The notes beneath the pieces were generated by a model that had not been told where the DNA came from, searched no databases, and saw only the letters and a list, made by a program, of their open reading frames with translations. A DNA stretch of 64,000 bases from Chamaelirium japonicum (Eukaryota; Streptophyta; Magnoliopsida; Liliales; Melanthiaceae), in the NCBI GenBank assembly GCA_947650365.1, contig OX393551.1:67946154-68010153 (forward strand), given 5' to 3'. Both the position numbers and the translations under genes were made by a program. Within the stretch, counting starts at the first letter, position 1, and every line of letters begins with the position of its first letter. Below are positions 1-12,039 of the stretch, one piece after another.

Positions 1-765
1 ATCAAGCCAAAGAAGCCCGGAGAAGAAGAGAAGTCCAGTCGATACGTAAACCGTCGAAGCACCGGAGAAGTAGCCCACGTCGTTCGAAGAAGAAGATCGA
101 GTTGACGCCAAAGCTAAAGCCAACGCAAGAAGCCAAAGCAAAGCCCCAGTAAAGCCCGCGCCAAAGCAACGCAAGTGCCAAAGCCAAGCGACTACGCCGG
201 CCACGAGCAAAAGCACCGCACGTTCTAGCCGATACGACGCGAAGTCCGGAAGAACGAAAGCATCGCAAGTCTCTCCCAGCTACGTCCAAGTGCAAGCGCC
301 GAAGCAAAGCAAAAGCCAGAGCCACGCCGGAGCAAAGCCAAAGCCAAAAAGCCAAAGCCAAAGCCAACGCCAAAAGTTCGATCGACGCCGCGAACCGACG
401 ATCAAGGACACTGAGGTCAAACAAGGAACGAGGAAGAAGCGAAGACCGAGGAACGAAGCCGAAAACCCCCTAGCCGAGAAAGCGCGAAGCACGGAAGGGA
501 CAAAGCAACGGTGGACATTCCTTAGCCTCTCCAAAACCCTCTCCCTGTAAAACCCCTGTCCTGGGCAGCCCCTTCAGAGCTCTCGCACGAACACCACGTG
601 GAGACGCGGATCAAAGGGATCCCCCAGAAGATCTTTCCCACAATCCCCTGATCAAAACTCGCCGCAACCCGGACTCGCTACACCCGAGCAACCCGGGTCC
701 CGGCCACAATTGTAATCTCGTGTGATTCGCAATAAAGACGACCCGCGCTTTTTTCCGCGTCCACA
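1..765 (+). repeat. 3' part of a Tat-type gypsy LTR, cut by the window edge
   Basis: This stretch aligns by eye with the last third of the LTRs at 1436-3573 and 13752-15918: the same AAG/GAAG-rich low-complexity block, the same 3' segment with CCCTGTAAA, and an AATAAAG polyadenylation-type signal at about 731. It ends in ...CCACA at 765 and the palindromic minisatellite starts directly after it. The ORFs across it are low-complexity Lys/Arg/Ala reading frames and not genes. Whether this is a solo LTR or the end of a full element cannot be seen, because the left part lies outside the window. Confidence 0.85.
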
Positions 766-1435
766 GTGACATAACTCAAGCTTATATAGTTATATGTCAC
801 TGGAGACATAGCTTCTATTATGTCACTGATGACATAACTTCTATATGTCACTGGAGACGACTTCTTTTATGCCACTGATGATAGTTTTTTTTGTCACTGA
901 TGACATAACTTCTATATGTCACTGGTGACATAACTCGAACTTATGGCACTAGTGACATAATTTCTATATCTCACTGGTGACAGCTTCTATTATGTCACTG
1001 ATGACATAACTTCTATATGTTACTGGTGACATAGCTCAAGTTTATATGTCACTGGTGACATAACTTTTATATATCACTGGTGACATAGCTTTTATTATGT
1101 CACCGATGAGATAATTTCTATTATGCCATTGATGACAACTTCTATATGTTACTGGTGACACAGCTCAAGCTTATATTATATCATAATTTCTATATGTCAC
1201 TGGTGACAATAACTTCTAATGGCTTACCATACTTCTGAGAGGCTTTCGGGCGTCCATTAGGAAGTTGTGGTGGTGAATCCGTCAAGACTCGCTGTAGCGA
1301 ACACATAAATCGCCTCGAGTAACATCAACTGATGACATAGCTCAAGTTTATTTGTCATAGATGACATAACTTCTATATGTCACTAGTGACATAGCTTCTA
1401 TTATGTCACTGATGACATAGCTTCTATTATGTTAC
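766..1435. repeat. Palindromic minisatellite, block 1
   Basis: Degenerate tandem repeat of roughly 24-28 bp, with a core like TATGTCACTGGTGACATAAC followed by TTCTAT. The core is itself a near-perfect inverted repeat (ATGTCAC-TG-GTGACAT), so each unit can form a small hairpin. A short unrelated patch lies at about 1215-1320. The array continues after the solo LTR at 3574, so the two blocks were one array before that insertion. Confidence 0.9.
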
Positions 1436-1451
1436 TGTAGACACACAAATT

Positions 1452-1800
1452 GTGTCTAACCCGAACCCGACTTGCATGCACCAATGCGGATGCAAAACCG
1501 ATATACACTCTGGCCCGGACCCGACTTGCATACGCCAATTCGGAGGCAAACCCGACACGCACTCCGACCCGGACCCGACTCGCGTGCACCAATGCGGATG
1601 CAAACCTGACACGCACTCGGACCCGGACCCGGACCCGAACTCGACTCGCATACGCCAATTCGGAGGCAAACCCGACACGCACTCCGACCCGGACCCGACT
1701 CGCATGCACCAATGCGGATGCAAACCTGACACGCACTCGGACCCGGACCCGAACTCGACTCGCATGCTCCGACTCACAGGGGACGCCGGACCCGACCCTC
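1452..1800 (+). repeat. CCCGGAC-type minisatellite inside the LTR
   Basis: Tandem repeat with a unit of about 60-130 bp built from ACTCGCATGCACCAATGCGG, a short spacer and runs of CGGACC. It sits at the 5' end of the solo LTR. Shorter versions are seen at 13775-13900 and 37450-37630 in the other LTRs, so copy number differs between family members. All six frames are open because the repeat lacks stops; this is not coding. Confidence 0.8.
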
Positions 1801-2267
1801 ACTTGACAAGAGGCCGGGTGGGCCCATCCCAGAGTGGGGCCCACCCGGCCCCACTCTTGAAGCCCGAATCCCCTACCCGCGGGTAGGGGGGGCCAGCCCT
1901 GCAAGGAAAAGAAAAGAAAGAAAAGAAAAGAAAGAAAGAAAAGGAAAGAAAAGAAGAAAAAGGAAAGAAAGACCGCCATGCGCGGGGGGAGGTTGCGCAT
2001 GACGTCCACTCACACGTGGATCTGCGCCGATCCCTCGATCCGACGGACAAGAAGAACGGTCGGGTCGCCATCGATTTTATATGCAAGATTCAAGATAAAT
2101 CCAAAAATGATTGAGCCATAATTACCCCGCTAGAAAAGAAAAGCAAATAAAGGTTTATTCCTCTCTTCAATTGAAGAATAAATCTTGGGTAATTATGGGG
2201 GAGTTATTAAAGGGATTTAAAATTAAACTTCCCATATCTCTCCCCTCCCCCCTTCGCCTATAAATAG

Positions 2268-2277
2268 TGGGGGAGGG
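2268..2277 (+). promoter_or_regulatory. LTR TATA box (solo LTR)
   Basis: CTATAAATAG follows a C-rich stretch and precedes a G-rich stretch, at the same relative place as in the LTRs at 14353 and 38061. This is the expected Pol II core promoter of the LTR. Activity is not known. Confidence 0.7.
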
Positions 2278-3573
2278 GGAAGGCTCAAAGGGTCGAAAAA
2301 GTCGCAAACTGAAGACGAAGCGAGGAAGCTCTGCAGAAGAGAAGACGCTTCTTTATCGACCCAAGGCTTCACGAGGCACGGGCAAGCCTATCCCTTCGGG
2401 ACCGGCTTAGTCCATTGAAAGCCCTCATCAACGTGAGGACCCTTGCACAAGAAGATAAGCCTTCGACTCTGTGCACGAAGAAGAAAGCTCGGAGAAGAAG
2501 AACCCTTCGACTCCGAAGACGCCAAAAGCAAAGGCCGGAGAAGAAGATCGGAGCGGCACCACCCTGTCATCTCCAACAAGCCTTCGACCCCGATCAAGCC
2601 CAAAAGCCCGGAGAAGAAGACCGAAGCGTCATCACCCGTCGCCTTCGACAAATGTCCACCCCATCCACGAAGAAGAAAGCTTGGAGAGGACTGCCCGAAG
2701 CGTCGCTACACCCGTCGTCTTCAAAGCAAAGCCGACGCTACAACCGTCGCATGGAGATCGGTGCTACCCCCGCCGTCTTCAAAGGTACCCTTCGACTCCG
2801 ATCACGCTAAAGAAGCCCGGAGAAGAAGCAAAGTCTAGCCCACACCTAAACCGTCGAGGAAGCCAGAAGCATTGAAGACGTTGTCACTATCATTCGAGAA
2901 GAAGATCGAGTCGACGCCGAAGCAAAAGCCCACGCAAGAAGCCAAAGCAAAAGCCTCGGTAAAGCCCGCGCCAAAGCAACGCAAGTGCCAAAGCCAAGCG
3001 ACTACGCCGGTCACGAGCAAAAGCACCGCACGTTCTAGCTGATACGACGCGAAGTCCGGAAGAACGAAAGCACCGCAAGTCTCCCCCCGTCTACGTCCAA
3101 GCGCAAGTGCCAAAGCAAAGCAAAAGCCAGAGCCACGCCCAAGCCAAGCTAAAGCCGAAAGCCAAAGCCAAAGCCGACGCAAAAAGCACGATCGACGCCG
3201 CGAACCGACGATCAAGGACGCCGAGGTCAAACAAGGAGCGAGGAAGACACGAAGACCGAGGAACGAAGCCGAAAACCCTCTAGCCGAGGAAGCGCGAAGC
3301 ACGAAAGGGACCAAAGCAACGACGGATACTCCTTAGCCTCTAAAAAACCCTCACCCTGTAAAGACCTCTGTCCTGGGCAACCCCTTCAGAGCTCTCGCAC
3401 GAATACCACGTGAAGACGCGGATCAAAGGGACCCTCCAGAGGATCTTTCCCACAATCTCCTGATCAATATTCGCCGCACCCGGACTCGTCACACTCGAGC
3501 CCCCCGGGTCCCGGCACTCTGTAATCTCGTGTGTTCGCAATAAAGACGACCCGTATCTTTTTCTGCGACTACA

Positions 3574-4866
3574 GTTACTGATGACATAATTTCTATATGT
3601 CACTGGTGACTTAATTTCTATATCACTGGTGACATAGTTCAAGCTTATATGTCACTGGTGACATAGCTTCTATATGTCAATAGTGGCATAACTTCTATAT
3701 GTCACTAGTGACAGTTTCTATTATGTCACTAATGATATGATTTTTATTATGTCATTGATGACATAACTTTTATTATGTCACCGATGACATAACTGCCATA
3801 TGTTATTGGTGACATAGCTCAAGCTTATATGTCACTGGTGATATAGCTCAGCTGCTTAAGCTTATATGTCACTGATGACATAGCTTATATTTTGTCACTG
3901 ATGAGATAACTTCTATATGTCACTGATGACATAGCGTCTATGTCACTGATGATATAGTTTCTATTATGTCATTGATGATATAAATTCTATATGTTACTGG
4001 TGACATAGCTCAAGCTTATATTTCACTGGTGACAACTTCTATGCCACTGGTGATATAACTTCGTTATGTCACTGATGACAACTTCTATTATGTCAGTGGT
4101 GACAGCTTCTATAGTTCTATTATTCACTGGTGACATAACTTCTATTATATCAGTAGCATCTATTAGGTCACTGATGACATAACTTCTATACAATTCTATT
4201 GACATAGCTCAAGCTTATATGTCACTGGTGACATAACTTCTATATGTCACTGGTGACATAGCTTCTATTATGTCACTGGTGACATAGCTTCTATTATGTC
4301 ACTGATGGCATAAACTCTATATGTCGCTGGTGACATAGCTCAAACTTATATATCACTGGTGATATAGTTTCTATTTTGTCACTGATATAATTTCTATATG
4401 TCACTGGTGCATAGTTTTGATTACGTCACTGGTTACATTGCTTTTATTATGGTACTGATGATATAGCTTCTATTATGTCACTGATGATATAACTTTTATA
4501 TGACACATGTGACAGCTTTTATTATGCCACTGATGAATTAGCTTCTATTATATCACTGATGACATAAATTATGTATGTCACTGGTGACATAGCTCAAGCT
4601 TATATGACACTGGTGACATAGCTTCTATTATGTCACTGATGACATAACTTCTATATGTCACTGGTGTCATAGTTTCGATTAACGTCACCGATGACATTGC
4701 TTCTATTATGTCACTGATGACATTGCTTCTATTATGTCACTAATAATATAGCTTCTGTTATGTCACTGATGACATAACTTTTATATGTCACTATATCACC
4801 AGTGCCATAGGATATGTCACCAGTGACATAAACATATAGCTATGTGACCAGTGATATAGCACAAGC
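3574..4866. repeat. Palindromic minisatellite, block 2
   Basis: Continuation of the array at 766-1435, with dozens of degenerate copies of the hairpin-forming unit GTCACTGGTGAC or GTCACTGATGAC plus a TTCTAT/AAGCTT-containing spacer. It is AT-rich. No coding potential is apparent. The right edge fades out at about 4866 before a CT-rich sequence. Confidence 0.9.
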
Positions 4867-5600
4867 TTGCCCTTTTGCTAGTTTTTTCATTATGCTGGTT
4901 CAACTATTGCTTTTGCTGGAAATCTCTCAATTCGTGCTTCTTCACCTTTTCACTCTTACTAAAAAAGCTAAAGGGGGGTGCTCTAGTTGATCCCCAAGCA
5001 TTTGATCTCGTACAGTCCGTCGCTTCTTTTGGGGTCGCAGCCAGCATATATTCCTTTTTAGAAGAGAAGATCGAGTGACTTCCCCTTTTGAGAGCGTATA
5101 AAGGGAGGTAACAATGGAATCCGGGCAGCCCCTACTAAAAAAATAAAAGTGTGGGCCCACAAGAGGGTGGGGCCCACCACAGATATAGTGGAGATCAGAG
5201 AAAGAGGCCAATTGGGAAAATAAAATGGAAATCGGTAAAAAAAAATTAGAGAAAGAACAAAGGGGCAAATCGGGAAAAGAAAGAAAACAAAATCTGAGAA
5301 AGAGGATAGAAAGAGGCAAATCGGTGAAATCAGACAAAAAAGCAATCGAAGAAGAAAAAAACATGGAAGAGGAGGGGTTCACAGGGAAGGGGGGGGGAGA
5401 GAGAGAGAGCATGGAAACGAGTAGAACCAAAAAAAAAAAAAGAAAACATGGAAACATTAAAACAAAAAAAAAAAAACAAAATCAGAGAAAGAGAATAGAG
5501 AAAGTTAAATCGAAAAAAAATCGGGAAAAAAGAAAACAAAATCAGAGAAAGAGAACATAGAAAGAGGCAAATCAGGAAAAAGATAGTCTAAGTAGCCATC
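4867..5600. other. Noncoding stretch with a purine-rich tract
   Basis: 4867-5130 shows no recognised gene. 5190-5580 on the + strand is strongly purine-rich (AAAGA, GAGAAAG and long A runs), giving open Lys/Arg/Glu frames on one strand and Phe/Leu/Ser frames on the other. These frames are compositional and not genes. A GGGCCCAC...GTGGGGCCCACC motif just upstream resembles the same motif in the Tat LTRs, so this may be a diverged LTR piece. Confidence 0.5.
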
Positions 5601-8600
5601 ATTCGTAGTACAACTTGGCACCCGCAAACCAGGTGAGATCCAGAACATGCGATTTGGGCCTGCGCACCAGCAACATACTCGGCCCCACACCGTTCCCTCT
5701 CTACTTCATAACGCGATTTGGTACCTCTTTGAAATACGTTCCCACTCCCTGACGCGGTTACGTATCTCTTGAGATACGTTTTCCCCTGCTGACTCCAATG
5801 TCGACACGTCAAGCTTATGTACCACACGACTTGTGCTTCCACCATGGAGCATTTTCGCCAATCCCATGTGTACCCGTACGGCCGTACCAATCTCCCACAA
5901 GTTACCTTGGGAATTTTTTGATCTTATGTAATTGGTCAATGGGTTCCCAACGCCCTCCTTCATGCCATATACGTTGGACTTATCTTGTCCATGTTAGCTG
6001 ACATATGATTTCTTTATTTTGTTTTATTTTAGTTTTTTGTCAACTTGTTTAAAGTATGAGAATGGTTTGCTATATATAAAGACTTCGACATCTGATGTGT
6101 AATAGCAGTTTGAGTTCCAAGGGCTTTTCTATTCTCATTAGTGTATTCCAAGGAAAACCTTGGTGGGTTCCAAGGTTTTATCCGGAGAGGGCAATGTTCT
6201 TCTTCATATCGTGCTTCCGTCTACATACTGTGGTATTCGAGCAACGGTCCTGGTGGATTCCGTTCCGTGAAGCAATCCCCGACCATGTTAATTGATTGGA
6301 ACTTACAGAGCGTCCCATGTTAGCCATCTGGGTCTTTCAGAGTGACACTTCAAGTCGAGCATTGTTTGGGATGGGATTTGTAGCTAAGTTCTCAAGTGGA
6401 GAAGTTACGGATCCTCCTTGGTAAAACTTACTCGCTTTGAAGTTCCTCTCCCACCCTTGGTATTTTGAAGAACTTCTAAGTACTCAAGTGTTGCGTTAGT
6501 TGTTAGGAACTTTCAGAGTGTTACTTCTAAATTCTAATAATGTATTAGCCGTTTGGGACTTTCGAAGCGACATTTCAAATCCAAGATTGTTCCGGATGGG
6601 ATTTGTAGGTAAGATCTCAAGTGGATGGGATCCTCCTTAGTTAAAACTTACTCGTTTTGAAGTCCCTCTCCCTGTCTCTTACCCCTGGTATTGTGAAGGT
6701 ACCTTACTCCCCAAATCCACCACCGTCACCAGTGTTGTGACACGGTCGGCTACTAGCCTACTGCCACCATTGCCGCCAATCTTGGTCGTATCTATCAATG
6801 GCCAATGCTAGCTCCAGCAGCCACCACTGTCGTCGTTGGTCCATGTCTTCCCCGATTGCCGTTGCTGCGATTGCAGTCGCCACCACAACCCTGCACCCAT
6901 CGCCTCCATCATAACTGCCCCCGTTGCTCCCCGTCGATCATTACTGCCATCATAGCCTTTCTGCAACATCGACTATCGTGTATTGTCTCATGCTGCCTCT
7001 GCCAGTCATTGCCACCGGTTATCACCTCAGCCACCCCTGGTCACCATCATTCCCCTCTGCCACCACCATGGTTTCTAGGTGCGATAGACATCATAGATTT
7101 AAAAGTCTAAAATGGATAACTTGTGAATCTTGGTTTGCGGGACTTACTAGTGTAATTCCAAGTCCTTAGGAACTCTGAGTCTCACTTGTTGGATTGATAT
7201 AGTTCACAACGTCAAATTCCATGGGCGCATGATTTCTTAGGAGCCTGTCACTTTCAAGTTCCTATAAGAGTCCCAACAACTACCCTCCCTAAAGGATTTC
7301 GAAAATGGATCTGATGAAGGGGCAGTGAAATAGTAGGTGGTCTGAATCTTCTTTGTAAGTTCCTGTGAGTTTGCAATATTTGTTTTTGAAACTAGGAGCT
7401 TTATTTTCTTAATGTTCTGGTGAGAATCCTCTCATAGATTGCAAGCTACATGGAGATTCTCATCATCGTTTTTTTTTGTTGGGCCAAAGTCAGTTGTGGG
7501 ACATCACTCCCCTCCTCCATGTTCATGAAGTTGTAAAAGGACTTGATTGAGAGAGGTCCTGAGGATCTTTACCTCTATTTGACAATGTCTAGGGAATATG
7601 GTAGAGATTTAACTAACGATTTTGATGTCTGTTTGCTGGCATTGTAGGTGTTTCGGAGCTAGGGAAACAAACAAACTAAGCTGTTGATGAGCAGTTCGCA
7701 AACAAAGTTGGTAATTGCACATTCAAGATTGTTTGATTACAAATTGAGCCAAGCCTATGTCTAGAGTCTAGGCTCATTTAATAAATGAGCCAAAGCTCAA
7801 ACAAACAAGCTTAGTTCAGTTGGGCTCACGAACATGTTTGTTTAGGTTTAACAAGCAGGGTCATGAATAGGCTCATACTTGCTTGAATAGACATATTGCA
7901 TATAGTCTAAGCTTCAATCTTGGTAAGTGCTCAGTCACCTTTGTTGAAATTACTAATTGAGCCAAGCCCACGACTGAAGTCTAGACTCGTTTAATAAATG
8001 AGCCAAGCTCAAACAGACAATAGCTCGGCTCTATTCGATTGTTAATCAAACCAAGTGAAGCTTGAACACCAAAGCTTTTGATCAAGCCGAGCTTAAACAG
8101 ACCAAAGCTGAGCTCGGTTCGTTTGCAGCCGTAGCTGGAACATTCCTCTGGAATTTCAGAGCCCAAGTAGAATAGTTTTGCACCAAACACTGGGACTTCA
8201 CCAAGGATGATCTATCCCAGGAGAATCATATAGCTCATTGAAGGGTGTTTTGAACGGGCATACCCTAGCCAACTATCTTCTCAAAATTTAATAGTTTATC
8301 GATGTCTAGGATCAACTTGCTTCCACTTTTATACAAGTCACTGATCCCCAGATGCGTTGGCAGAAAGGGAGTGATTGCTGGGATTTGTCATGTCTCTATA
8401 GTCATATAGTAGAATCTGTATCATTAAGGTGCATGTATTTCATGTTTCTTCTACCAGATTGACCTCAATGTTTTTTTTATTATCTTTTGTTAGATTTTTA
8501 TTTTTATCGTAATCATGGTGTTTGTTAATGTGCCTTTTGTCACTTATTCTCTTCTATTTTTGGTTACTAGTCTTCTACCAGTTTCTTTCGAATATACTTT

Positions 8601-8765
8601 GCGTGCCTTGCTCATGAACATTCAAATTTCCGAAGCTGTATTGTAGATCTATTCATAGTATAGTTTCCTAATTCTTGAAGTAACATTATGGCTATTGATT
8701 TTGAGTCTGGCCTTTTGTTTCTGATTTTAGCTCACATTTTTATATAATTTTTTTGTTTTCTGCAG
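5601..8765. other. Noncoding sequence upstream of the first visible exon
   Basis: No exon of the host gene or transposon protein was found here. Two degraded internal duplications can be seen. One is about 150 bp, at 6320-6475 and 6542-6700, sharing GGATGGGATTTGTAG-like and ACTTACTCG segments. The other is at about 7733-7803 and 7962-8020, sharing AATTGAGCCAAGCC and TTTAATAAATGAGCCAA. 6700-7080 is CCACC-rich. The sequence just before 8766 is a T-rich tract suited to a 3' splice site, so at least the right end is intron. Confidence 0.5.
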
Positions 8766-8917
8766 ATTCCACCTCAAGCGTCCTGGCTTCTGGACCTTAT
8801 GGTCTTATATTTGCCTCGTTCATACCCTTTTATTTCGATATTCCAGTTTCATCACGGTTCCGTATATTCGGCATAAACTTCAGTGACAAGTCATTTATAT
8901 ATCTGGCAGGTCTTCAG
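8766..8917 (+). CDS. UBAC2-like protein, first visible exon
   Basis: The exon encodes a segment ending in [13 protein letters not shown], including [20 protein letters not shown]. This is the signature of the plant UBAC2 family (rhomboid-like ER membrane protein with a C-terminal UBA domain). The acceptor is a T-rich tract ending TTCTGCAG at 8765 and the donor is CAG|GTTAAG at 8918. The first codon is split, with one base in the preceding exon, which is not in the window. The exon ends at a codon boundary. The hydrophobic stretch around the FASFIPFYF segment would be a membrane helix. Assignment rests on recall of the family; the frame and both splice sites are seen directly. Confidence 0.93.
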
Positions 8918-9006
8918 GTTAAGTCTTTTTCAAAACCTCTTATCTTTCAGCTGTTTGTCTTTTACATGATTGTTATAGCTTTTCTCATTTGTGTTTCTCT
9001 CTTTAG

Positions 9007-9108
9007 TTACTTTTGTCATCCTGGAAACGGTCTCTTGTACCAGGCATATGTGGTGTAATTGCTGGTTCTCTTTATCGCCTTAACACATTTGGTATCCGCC
9101 GGATAAAG
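9007..9108 (+). CDS. UBAC2-like protein, second visible exon
   Basis: A 102-bp exon (34 codons, phase 0 at both ends) encoding [20 protein letters not shown] and continuing to GIRRIK. It follows an 89-bp intron (8918-9006) whose acceptor is CTCTTTAG, and it ends AAG|GTTTGT. The SSWKRS...[11 protein letters not shown] pattern is highly typical of UBAC2 homologues and contains the last membrane helix of the rhomboid-like region. Read-through of the preceding intron gives an apparent ORF covering both exons in different frames, which is an artefact. Confidence 0.93.
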
Positions 9109-11889
9109 GTTTGTATGGCTAACACTGTAATATGGCCTTCATTCTGCTTGTCTTATGTGAACTGATTTTAAACTCTATTATAGCTTGCTGGTATTTTTAT
9201 CATTTTCTGTTTGGTTTTACACTGGGTGGCATAATCTAGAGATGGATATATGATAAATATGACAAAACTTATGGTACCAACTATCATCATTCATTAGGAG
9301 GGTCTATTATATTGGTGATTATCGGAGTAACAATGGAGGATTGAAGACGCAAATGATCCATATAATACACTTCCCTTATCCCTATGACGGTCCAATCGTT
9401 CACCTACAAGTAAAATTATGCACCTTTATGATGAGGATAAAGAAACGAGTGCCGGATTTGGACATTTGCATGTGTGTGATGTGTATCTGACATGATGAAA
9501 GGCAAAACTAGGACTTAGGGACACAATTACTTTAGTGTGTGTGTGGATATATATTTGTTTTTGGCACATCAAAATAAAAGCCAGTTGACTAATTCTCATC
9601 TTGAATTCCATATATAGTATATGGTCAAGATTTACTTAATGTATTTATTTGAATACTTTTGTTTAAATTTCTTTAGCCATGAAATGATCTTTCTATTGAG
9701 CCATGATGATAATATTTTGTGTCTTGTTTTACATGTATGAATGATGCACTCAATGGTTCGTTATCCACAAGGATAATACTACATTCGTAAGCGAGAAATT
9801 TTTCGATGATATATATTCAAAATCTAACATGTAAGACTATGAAGCAAAAGAACAGTAAGATCAAAAAGACATGAGTATTATTTAAGGCACACTTATATTT
9901 CAAGTTACTGGACATAGCCTTCCACATTTTTTGCTTGGGGACATAATGAACACAACTAATCTAAGGGATTCTAGACTCTTATGCATGCAACATAGGGATA
10001 TGTTGATGCCTTAATTGACATATGTGCCTTCGAAACCATATTGCAAGGAACAAGAAGTGACAAGTTGAGAACAAAAGAAACAACACAATTATCATCAGCT
10101 AGTTGGCCAACAAAAAGAATAAAAGGATTCAAAGAAAGCTCGGGAACTTGTAAAATAGAAGGGTAAAAAATGAATGATATATAGCTTCAAAGTGTGGAGT
10201 GATGGAAGTTTTAGAATTCGGGTATGGGTTCGGGTTCATACAAAGTGATAAATAAATTGGTTAGGCTTGATTGTCTGGTTCATTTTTGGCCGCTTGAAAA
10301 ATAAAAAAATCCAAAGTAGAGGTTAGATTCGGCTGAATTGGGTCTGACTTGGCCGATTCAGGTATGGTTCAACTGATTCGGGTCCTATTTGGTGGGCATA
10401 CTTTGGTTCAGGGGTTGATTCGGTTCGGATTGACCGAAATTCGAACCAATCCAGCGAGTCGGTTCGGGTTCGACTGAACCCACAAACCACGGATTGATGT
10501 GACTTAAGATAGAGCCATGGTTTCTTCTTTTTATAAGAATATTTTCAGTTTACTTGGTTAATTCACCTTAGAATGTGTGAGGGGGGTGTCAACATTCCCG
10601 CTTAAGATCATGTGCTTAACAAATGACTTAAAAGTGGGCGCAAACGTTAGTGCATTATTAAGTAGATTACGTCCTATGTAGGTTCGATAGTTGTTAATCC
10701 AATGGATGCATTTATTTAAACTATTAAGGTCTCAGGTTTAAGTGGATTTTGGTTAGTTGTTATAAGGGATATTCTTTATTATTACATCCTTTAAACATAC
10801 AGATCAAGGTATGCATTCTTTTTAAATAGATGCACTTTAAAATAGATGGAAATCCAGCTACACCACACCCTGTCCCAAGATTTCTGATTATGGTTTTGAT
10901 TTTTATAAACATGACAACATGAGAAAACCTTGTCACATCTCATTGATTTTGGTCATGTGAGTCTTTTTCTGTTCATACTACATAGGGTGGTGTCCTGAGT
11001 AAATGCAAGCCTTTTTAGATTATGTGTCGGGTGGTATCCAGTTTCTTTTCTTTTCATTTTTTCTTGATACGCATCACCAATTTGTCAACACAATCTTAGG
11101 CACTCATTATTAATCAGGCCAACCTACGAAAACAGGACTCCAACTGTCGAGAATGCTTTGGCCCAACTTTAGGTAAAGTGCTTCTGCATTGTTTTTTATA
11201 TAGAAAAATTGTAGGCCGAAGTGTAACCTAGAAACCTCGAAATGATATCTAGCTAAAAGAAAATTAAAAGCAGTATATACATTAAAATTAAGAAAACAAT
11301 GTAACAATTTGGAAGTAATCTATTAATGCAAATTGTAGTTCTTGTGCATACATCAAGTCTAATAGTGGATATGTTACCAATCCAACAAATAAAGCCAAAC
11401 GTGCTAAAATGCAAAACATATGTCATAAGGTACACTGGTAGCGACATCACTTTCTTAACTTCGAACGAAATGAAGTGGCATTGTCAAAGACCATGTATTC
11501 CATGTCATCCATCCCCCCCCCACAAAACACACACACACACCCCACGCTCTTGTCTTTCCCCCTTCCCACTTTTCCCTTTTATCTCTTTATTTGGATGAAT
11601 CATGTAATGTCTGTGCCCAAGTTAGGTGCATAACTTTCTCAACCTTCTGTTATTGTATGGTAGTCGTGGCTTCTTCTTTCACATATGAATTTTTTGATTT
11701 TATAAATAAAAAAATTATGTCTATGGCTTTGGCAGACTCTGAATTGAAGGAAAGGCTTGCTAGTTATGATTATGATACCCTGGGAAGTTGGTTTATACAT
11801 TACATGCTGTAACATACCAATGTGTTTACTCTTAAAACATGTTTTATTGTCCATTATTTTTTTAATTGTCTAACCTGAGTATTGTACAG
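9109..11889 (+). other. Intron between second and third visible exons (2.8 kb)
   Basis: GTTTGT donor and TACAG acceptor. AT-rich. 10205-10500 has many diverged GGTTCGG/CGGTTCGGG motifs, and 11510-11560 has a CA/C-rich microsatellite-like stretch. No transposon protein or other gene was recognised. Confidence 0.75.
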
Positions 11890-12012
11890 TTTCCAGGAAT
11901 CATAGCATCATTATTTTCACGGCTATCATGGTCCTCTAGAAACTCATCGCGTACATCATCAAGTAGGAATGTTATAGGACATGCACCTTCTTATGCAAGT
12001 CGTCAAATGGAG
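11890..12012 (+). CDS. UBAC2-like protein, third visible exon
   Basis: A 123-bp exon (41 codons, phase 0) reading FPGIIASLFSRLSW and then a Ser/Arg-rich linker ending SYASRQME. The acceptor is ATTGTACAG at 11889. In this family the segment FPE(F/L)IASxFSRLS opens the linker between the membrane part and the UBA domain. No GT donor occurs in the right phase; the best donor is GAG|GCAAGA at 12013, a GC-type donor matching the AG|GCAAGT consensus and giving exact phase with the exon at 58051. If the intron is not spliced, translation stops seven codons after this at the TAG at 12037-12039. Confidence 0.88.
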
Positions 12013-12039
12013 GCAAGACTTTCTACTCTTCACTTGTAG

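Larger units (their letters stand above)
1436..3573 (+). mobile_element. Solo LTR of the Tat-type gypsy family
   Basis: The element starts TGTAGACACAC and ends ...GCGACTACA, and is 2138 bp long. The 5-bp sequence GTTAC flanks it on both sides (1431-1435 and 3574-3578), a proper target-site duplication. It matches the LTRs at 13752-15918 and 37427-42150 along its length: CCCGGACCCGA-type minisatellite near the start, a GAAAAG-rich stretch, a TATA box (CTATAAATAG at 2268-2277), a GAAGAAG-rich middle and AATAAAG near the end. No internal region follows, so this is a recombination product of a former full element. Confidence 0.93.

Noticed and set aside
2..550. Overlapping ORFs on both strands (Lys/Arg/Ala-rich, Leu/Ala-rich)
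   Set aside because: They lie in the LTR's low-complexity AAAGCC/GAAGAAG block, recur in every LTR copy in different lengths, and exist on both strands because the repeat lacks stops.
1..8765. N-terminal exons of the UBAC2-like gene in this window
   Set aside because: I looked for the conserved membrane-segment codons preceding the first visible exon and found none; they are presumed to lie upstream of the window.
8753..9058. ORF spanning 8753-9058 as a single-exon gene
   Set aside because: It reads through the 89-bp intron at 8918-9006; the conserved protein continues in another frame after a clear acceptor at 9006.
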